Made by a program: the position numbers and the translations under genes. Below the pieces are notes generated by a model that did no database searches, had not been told where the DNA came from, and worked only from the letters and a program-made list of their open reading frames with translations. DNA of 64,000 nucleotides from Siphonodentalium dalli. Its lineage: Eukaryota; Mollusca; Scaphopoda; Gadilida; Siphonodentaliidae. Below are positions 58,745 to 64,000 of the stretch, one piece after another. The first letter of the stretch is position 1. Every line of letters begins with the position of its first letter. Where the stretch lies: the NCBI GenBank assembly GCA_032622095.1, contig CP136065.1:94805343-94869342 (forward strand), in the 5' to 3' direction.

Positions 58745-60370
58745 ATGTAGAGAGGGGGTGAGAATGTCAAAGTTTTCTTGTGCTCTGGGCTGTGTAATCA
58801 ATCAGACGATCTGCCATAATTATCACAAACACTTTATGGCAACCACACAATCGAGTATTATGATATATGTCAAGGGTGAGTGATTACAAACCTAAAGTAT
58901 TTTATCACAAATAATTTTTAGAAAACAATGAAATACCTTTTTTCCAGCCAAGGTATTTGATTACAGACAATACGTTTCTAAGAGTAATATGACATTATTT
59001 GGTGATATCTAACATTTCGTTACGTGCGATTCCTGTGAGATAAATCAATAACGACGATATATATTTTATTTTGTCGTGTTTGATAAGAAAAATTTAATAA
59101 ACTTAACATATATAGGACAGATATGGGCAGAATCAAGATATATCGAATGCTTATTGGTATTTGGGCAGTTAATTTTCGGAAATGTGGATGTACATCCAGC
59201 TATTCGAGCAAAATTTTATACACATATGAATTAATATAATATATGGCACCTCAATTCAGTTACAGTCGACAGACGAGTGTAATTTCTCGAACGACGTTAT
59301 GATTCGGGTGGTCTCAAAATCGCGAATTTTGCACACAAAAAAATCATGTATTGACACAATCCTTCGACTGGAAGCTCAGTTGAGAATGTCAGAGAAAAGT
59401 ACGTATTATTTCAGCACAAGTGGAGTATCAACGTGATTGGAATATAATGGAGTGTTCCACAACTGTCAATACAATAAATTAGCAGATATATTCTACCTAT
59501 CAGTAATTGAGCCGGTCGTTCGTTGCTTGGGAATTATAATGCCATCTATATTCACCCCAATTTGCATATATGTATACATCCAGTGTTAAATCAGTGTTTT
59601 CAAACAATACTTTTATTGTCAAATCGTAATGTACTGAACTTTCTATTTGTGCACTGATTTTGGGGAATTTATCCATGACCATAACAGTGTATTTTATTTT
59701 GTGCGACATGTGTTACTTTGTATACATTTAAAGCCGAGAACAGTGTAAATGTGTGCGTATGTGTGACTAACTATAATTATAAGCACAGGCTGAAAAAACC
59801 AAGTATTGTATTTGAGCAGTCGACTGTCTCCTAACAACAGCTATGCCCCGCCCCTTAAGAGTGGCTATGAAATAATCCATTGGTCATATATACATTATGT
59901 GCTATGCCATCAAATTACTTTTCCATGGGCATTTACAAGTGCCTCATTTGTTCAGGATATTTTCAAAATCCACCATTTTATTTCCAACCTGAGATCACGT
60001 GACTCCCGACGTGTTACTTTGACTTGAACTATGAATGCTCTCTCACATTTGAAGCCCAACGCTACTGACATATACGTTTAATATCAATTTAGATGAGAGT
60101 TGTTGGTCTCAGGTTGTCTTGTTTGGGGGTGTTAAGTTTACAACACCAAACGCCATTGACTTTTTTACGACCAAAATGATTTATAAGTAATTTGGAAATT
60201 GTGCGTGACACACAGTCACCAGCTCGCTCTTTAATTTGGATCATATAATAATTTGATATATAAGCCACCAACGCGTGGCTTGTTTCGATTTGTTTGTGGG
60301 TTATCGTTGATTTTATAGATGCATAAAGCCAAACTTCGACAGACCAGCTAGGCTATCTATCTATCGATAA
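58745..60370. other. Intergenic, no gene seen
   Basis: No repeat termini, RNA genes or conserved frames were recognised. It lies between two LINE 3' ends. Confidence 0.45.
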
Positions 60371-60374
60371 CAAT

Positions 60375-60967
60375 ATTGTCCTGCCAAAAACAACCAACTT
60401 CCGGTGGAAACTGGTTCTTGAATTAATACTCCATGCATGCTCAGAACGAAGATGCACTCTTTGTATGGAGGAACTCGGCCATGAATACCACCTTGCTATG
60501 AACTACCCTCAGTTAATTGCACACATAACGAAATATTTGAAATCCTACTATCACAACCGACCGAACACAATCAAAGTGCATGACCTCTTCAATATAAATA
60601 ACAGTAAGATCATAGTAAATCTAACAATATATCTAAAAAAGGCCCAAACACTATTGATCCACTCCTGAGGCTCAACGACAAATACCCATCTTCATACACC
60701 ATATACACAGGGGAATCGTCCCACAAACATCATGCTCCACTAATACTTATACCATGGTATTATCATACACATATTTACATCCATATGAACGTATACATAC
60801 ACTTGTACAGGTACACCCCTTCAACTATATTCACATTTATATTAATATAATACTTTCTTTTGTGTCCCTCCCCCAATTGATATGTATTTATAATATTTTT
60901 ATGTAAATGAGGACAATTGTAGTCATGAATGTTAGATTAGAAGATGAGTTTATAATAAATTGAATTG
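60375..60967 (+). pseudogene. LINE ORF2 C-terminus and 3' end (family 2)
   Basis: The frame ending at 60668 encodes CTLC-MEELGHEYH, then about 55 residues ending KKAQTLL. This matches the terminal Cys-His motif and tail of CR1/L2-like LINEs (usual form CTLCN-MEELGDEFH). Just upstream, a different frame at 60398-60418 reads LPVETGS and then a stop. In intact relatives that LPVE-x-G segment precedes the Cys motif, so a frameshift separates the two. A 300-bp 3' untranslated region follows and ends in AATAAATTGAATTG at about 60967, probably the element 3' terminus. The copy is 5'-truncated and dead. Its amino-acid motif differs from the remnant at 55061-55642, so a different LINE family is involved. 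Confidence 0.75.
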
Positions 60968-61117
60968 TCGTTAGTCCACTTCACGGCTTAGAAGTGTTAA
61001 TTGCGGAGGAAAGGCCGCGCAGAGTTATTTTCATTGGGGAAATCACTCCGACAGAAACACACCATCCCCGATAAGCAACTTTCAAGATTGCATATGTAGA
61101 TTCTGGTTACCACTTTT

Positions 61118-61216
61118 AGTAGATCACATATCAATCGGGAATCAAACCAAGTGCTGGAATGCTGATGGTTTAGATATGGCAGCCTAATGCGCTATATGCA
61201 CCTGAGCCAGCGCCCC
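61118..61216 (-). mobile_element. tRNA-derived SINE head, minus strand
   Basis: On the minus strand GCGCTGGCTCAGGTGC gives an A box (complement at 61201-61209) and GGTTTGATTCC a B box (complement at 61138-61148), with a tRNA-sized spacing of about 60 bp. It is degraded and its cloverleaf is poor. Confidence 0.5.
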
Positions 61217-62062
61217 TAGACGGACGAACACTGCACCCTGTATACAGCAAAACAAAATATTCGTTCCCTAAATACATGTACTTCGTGCAGAATTGCCTGG
61301 GGTTTCGTTAATCAAGGATGCGAAAACATAACCATAATATACGACGTTGCTGGCGAACTTTTCGTTTTGTTTCAAAATAAATAAAAGCACATTGTGGCCA
61401 ACAGGTGGATGGGAGGAGTATTTGTATTCATGTATGGTATGCGATCATACTTTGTTCTATTGTGAAGACATTAATGTATTTTTCAAACCGAATACCACGG
61501 GATGTGCACGTACATGCATGTATGTATAATACACAACAGCACAGCAGATGACAAGTCCGTATATAATGACAGTCTTGAATTTCCACCTCAGATAAGACCA
61601 AACTCTACGAATTTGTATTTGCACATATTCCACTAAGTTGCAATGTATTGAATGAATAAGCATTGACTTCGTCATGTGTCTGAATAACAATCATAAAGTG
61701 ATAAATAATTATGTTAATATGCTGTGGCACCATATATGGTTTTCTGTGACGAAATGCCTTCAAAACATACAATTCAAACGTGCGAGTGTATGCACATACC
61801 CTATAAGATGGGTGCGGGGGGGGGGGGGGGTAAGACACTCAAACTTGTTGCTATACCTCCTGGTGCCAGGTTGGTGACACTAATATATACTGGAAATAAG
61901 TTGCAATCACATGCCCTGTTTGGTTAGAACATTATATATGCCAGGCGTTAACAGAATAGCTAGATCATTCAACTTATATTGGAGGTATAGTATAATTGTA
62001 TAACAACTGTCGTAGAAACAAACCATGACAAAGCCAGGATAATGAAAGTGGGGGGGGGGGTA

Positions 62063-63676
62063 ATAAACCATTCTCTACTAAATGTACATGTATTCTCCCA
62101 TCAGTTATAACATTATATATATGATTGGTCTATTTTTCATTTGGAGGGATGCCCACGATAAATTAGCAGACGACAGTATGCCGAAAAGATAAAACAAATA
62201 TAGAAGTATTCATATTTTTTTGGGTGGGAATTTTTCAGATAATAAGTTCAACATACGGCATATGGTCGTTTGTTGAACTTATTATATCTGAACATTTCCT
62301 AAGGGCGCGTACACATGAAGCTGCAAGAAAATATCTGCAAGAAAATATCATGTACAATTGTACTCTGATATTTTCTTGCTGCAAAGATTACGCCCGTGAG
62401 AAAGTGGCGGGTTAGTTGACGTTGATTGAGCTCAATGTGACTAGTGTTAGTCGTGTTTGTTGAAGTGAATTACTGCGAACAAACAACATATAGTCCATAT
62501 CAAATATTCATAGAGTTATAAAGTGTTATGGAAAATTTTAAATGCCACCTATTTTTACGAGAAAGGAACGCGCCCTCTATGCATACCGTCCAACTTAAAG
62601 TAAAACAACTAAATCAAGGCATGAGAGGTACCAACTTATAAAGCATCCCCATACACGCAGAGGGTTTCAGACCAAACACAAGTTTTCCATAATTCCATTT
62701 GCACCCCCCCCCCCCCTTGCACCTCAGTGCTCTTAGGCCTAATATTAGACCACGGTTCGGCCCGGTGTGCGAAACTTTTGTAATCTGAACAAGAAAATCG
62801 CAAAATCCTACCATCTAGACTAGCCTCAATCATTCATAGAGTTGTAAATTTCAAACCTGACACCCCACTTAGGTTGGTAAATTTACATCTGATGACAATT
62901 CCAATGAGAATGTTGACCAAATGTATGACAATATTGTTTTCTTAAATTAACTAGCAGTTTTTTACTTTTGACTCGCCACGGGGGAGGGACCAGGACACAA
63001 GCTTTCAATGTGTTGGAAATTTCCAATCAGTCACCCCACTGAGGTTGGAAAGTTTCCAACTGATGACCATTTCAGACCAAAATTTTAACCAAAAATAGGA
63101 AAATATGCAAATATTGGTCCAAAAACAATTAATTCCCCCAAGAAATTAAAAAAAAATCAAACTACACGAATATTTTCAACCTATTGTTGGTGTGAAATTT
63201 CCAACTAATGTTTTGGCAGGTATGAAATGTCCAACTGTTGACAATATTGACCAAAGTTGGGGGGGGGGGTGAGACACACCCAACCCCCCCCCCCCTGTCG
63301 CCATGTCTCCGTCTGTACACACGTATATACAAGTATATATAATACATCAGCGGTTCTGACAACCATTGTAAAATGGAAATACGTAGTATGTTGAAACAGA
63401 CGATACTATTGATGGATCATAACTCGGGTGCTTGAATTGTTACGATCATATCCCTGCTAGATTAGTTAACGGATACCGATGGCCACCTATCAAGGTGAAC
63501 ACATATCACCAATTGGCGACAAAATATCAGCGCGATGCCCTCGTCGGATATTTTCCGGTATTATTTATTTCATTGGTCAAGTAAGTCACATGGGGCATAC
63601 CTGATATTTTCTTGCTGGCCATGTGTACGCGCCCTAAGGGTATACTACCCGTCAATGCGTATTTAGTATCGAAATG
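62063..63676 (-). mobile_element. CCCTTTCTA-family TTAA element, interrupted
   Basis: The outer parts (62063-62304 and 63640-63676) join into one copy of the short family: a CATTCTCTACTAAATG-like left end, GGTCTATTTTTCATTTGGAG, AGATAATAAGTTCAACA, and TATTTAGTATCGAAATGG at the right. It is split by the 1328-bp element described separately. Its TTAA flanks have decayed. Confidence 0.65.
62305..63632. mobile_element. 1328-bp TIR element nested in a TTAA element
   Basis: Perfect 13-bp inverted termini (GCGCGTACACATG and its complement) are followed inside each end by GCAAGAAAATATC. The element is flanked by a 7-bp direct repeat CCTAAGG (62298-62304 and 63633-63639); an 8-bp duplication CCTAAGGG is also possible. 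The flanks rejoin into the known internal sequence of the CCCTTTCTA family, so this is a clean insertion into that older element. The first 95 bp repeat the inner motif in inverted form (GATATTTTCTTGCTGC at 62367-62382). The centre includes a hAT-like family segment (62640-63310). No transposase frame is present. Confidence 0.8.
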
Positions 63677-64000
63677 GTTATCTAACAGTTGATTGATTTA
63701 CATGAACAGATAAGACTTGTTTATAACGAATTGCACATACATTGTATAACATGTGTGTAAAGTGAGCGGCTCTTTCACGTGCACTAAATCTTATTGCTTG
63801 TAAACTGAATACTCCGGAATTTCTAATTGCACCCTCCCGCCAAGTTATAATAACGTCAATGATTCATTTATACGCGAAGTTAGGGGCATATGCATGAATA
63901 ATCACACACCCTCTACATTCACACAATTATCTCCCGTAATAATCAGTACAAATTGCCTACGATCTACACGAACGTTTCCGAAGTTCATCAACCAACAACT

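Overview
The window reads as AT-rich, repeat-dense metazoan genomic DNA, most likely from a mollusc or another lophotrochozoan. The phylum is inferred from repeat style (many short TTAA-flanked foldback elements, GACA/GACG-tailed repeats, tRNA-derived SINE heads, LINE 3' ends); no single marker proves it. Bacterial-style gene organisation is absent: almost every open frame is short, non-conserved or falls inside a repeat.

One gene is clearly recognisable. A cGMP-dependent protein kinase (PRKG1/PKG I, 'foraging' type) lies on the minus strand. Its first coding exon (29324-29877) encodes a Ser/Gly/Pro-rich leader, the leucine-zipper coiled coil and the autoinhibitory pseudosubstrate motif. The second coding exon (7461-7627) encodes the start of the first cyclic-nucleotide-binding domain. 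Donor, acceptor and reading phase agree across a 21.7 kb intron. The rest of the kinase must lie beyond the left edge of the window, so 1-7460 is intron 2. Everything right of about 30 kb is upstream or intergenic DNA, with no convincing second gene apart from LINE remnants and one weak ABC-transporter-like tail.

The rest is a palimpsest of mobile elements. There are at least four families of short TTAA-flanked (piggyBac-type) non-autonomous elements: 8888-9098, 31335-31556, 39003-39204 and relatives; 21265-21576 and 32069-32460; 17618-18074, 24731-25087 and 43893-44394; 41561-41776. There is a hAT-like family with CAGGG termini (best copy 9530-10616, perfect 8-bp target duplication), two palindromic Tc1/mariner-type foldbacks (55772-55986, 57930-58142), a 1.3 kb terminal-inverted-repeat element nested in an older element (62305-63632), three tRNA-derived SINE heads (36745, 47364, 61118), and 3' ends of at least two LINE families (55061-55642 minus; 58380-58719 and 60375-60967 plus). 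Tandem arrays include a 30-bp minisatellite (35330-35770), a 41-bp array (49797-50172), a 155-bp triplet (10784-11215) and a decayed higher-order array (39480-43060).

The most unusual signal is a roughly 69-bp near-perfect palindrome that recurs in unrelated contexts (14 kb twice, 20.6, 21.4, 32.2, 32.4 and 50.7 kb, with half copies at 18.4, 20.5, 23.7 and 50.6 kb). It exists in two stem classes that differ by compensatory base-pair changes yet keep a mismatch at the same place, and it is precisely present in one and absent from another copy of the same host element.
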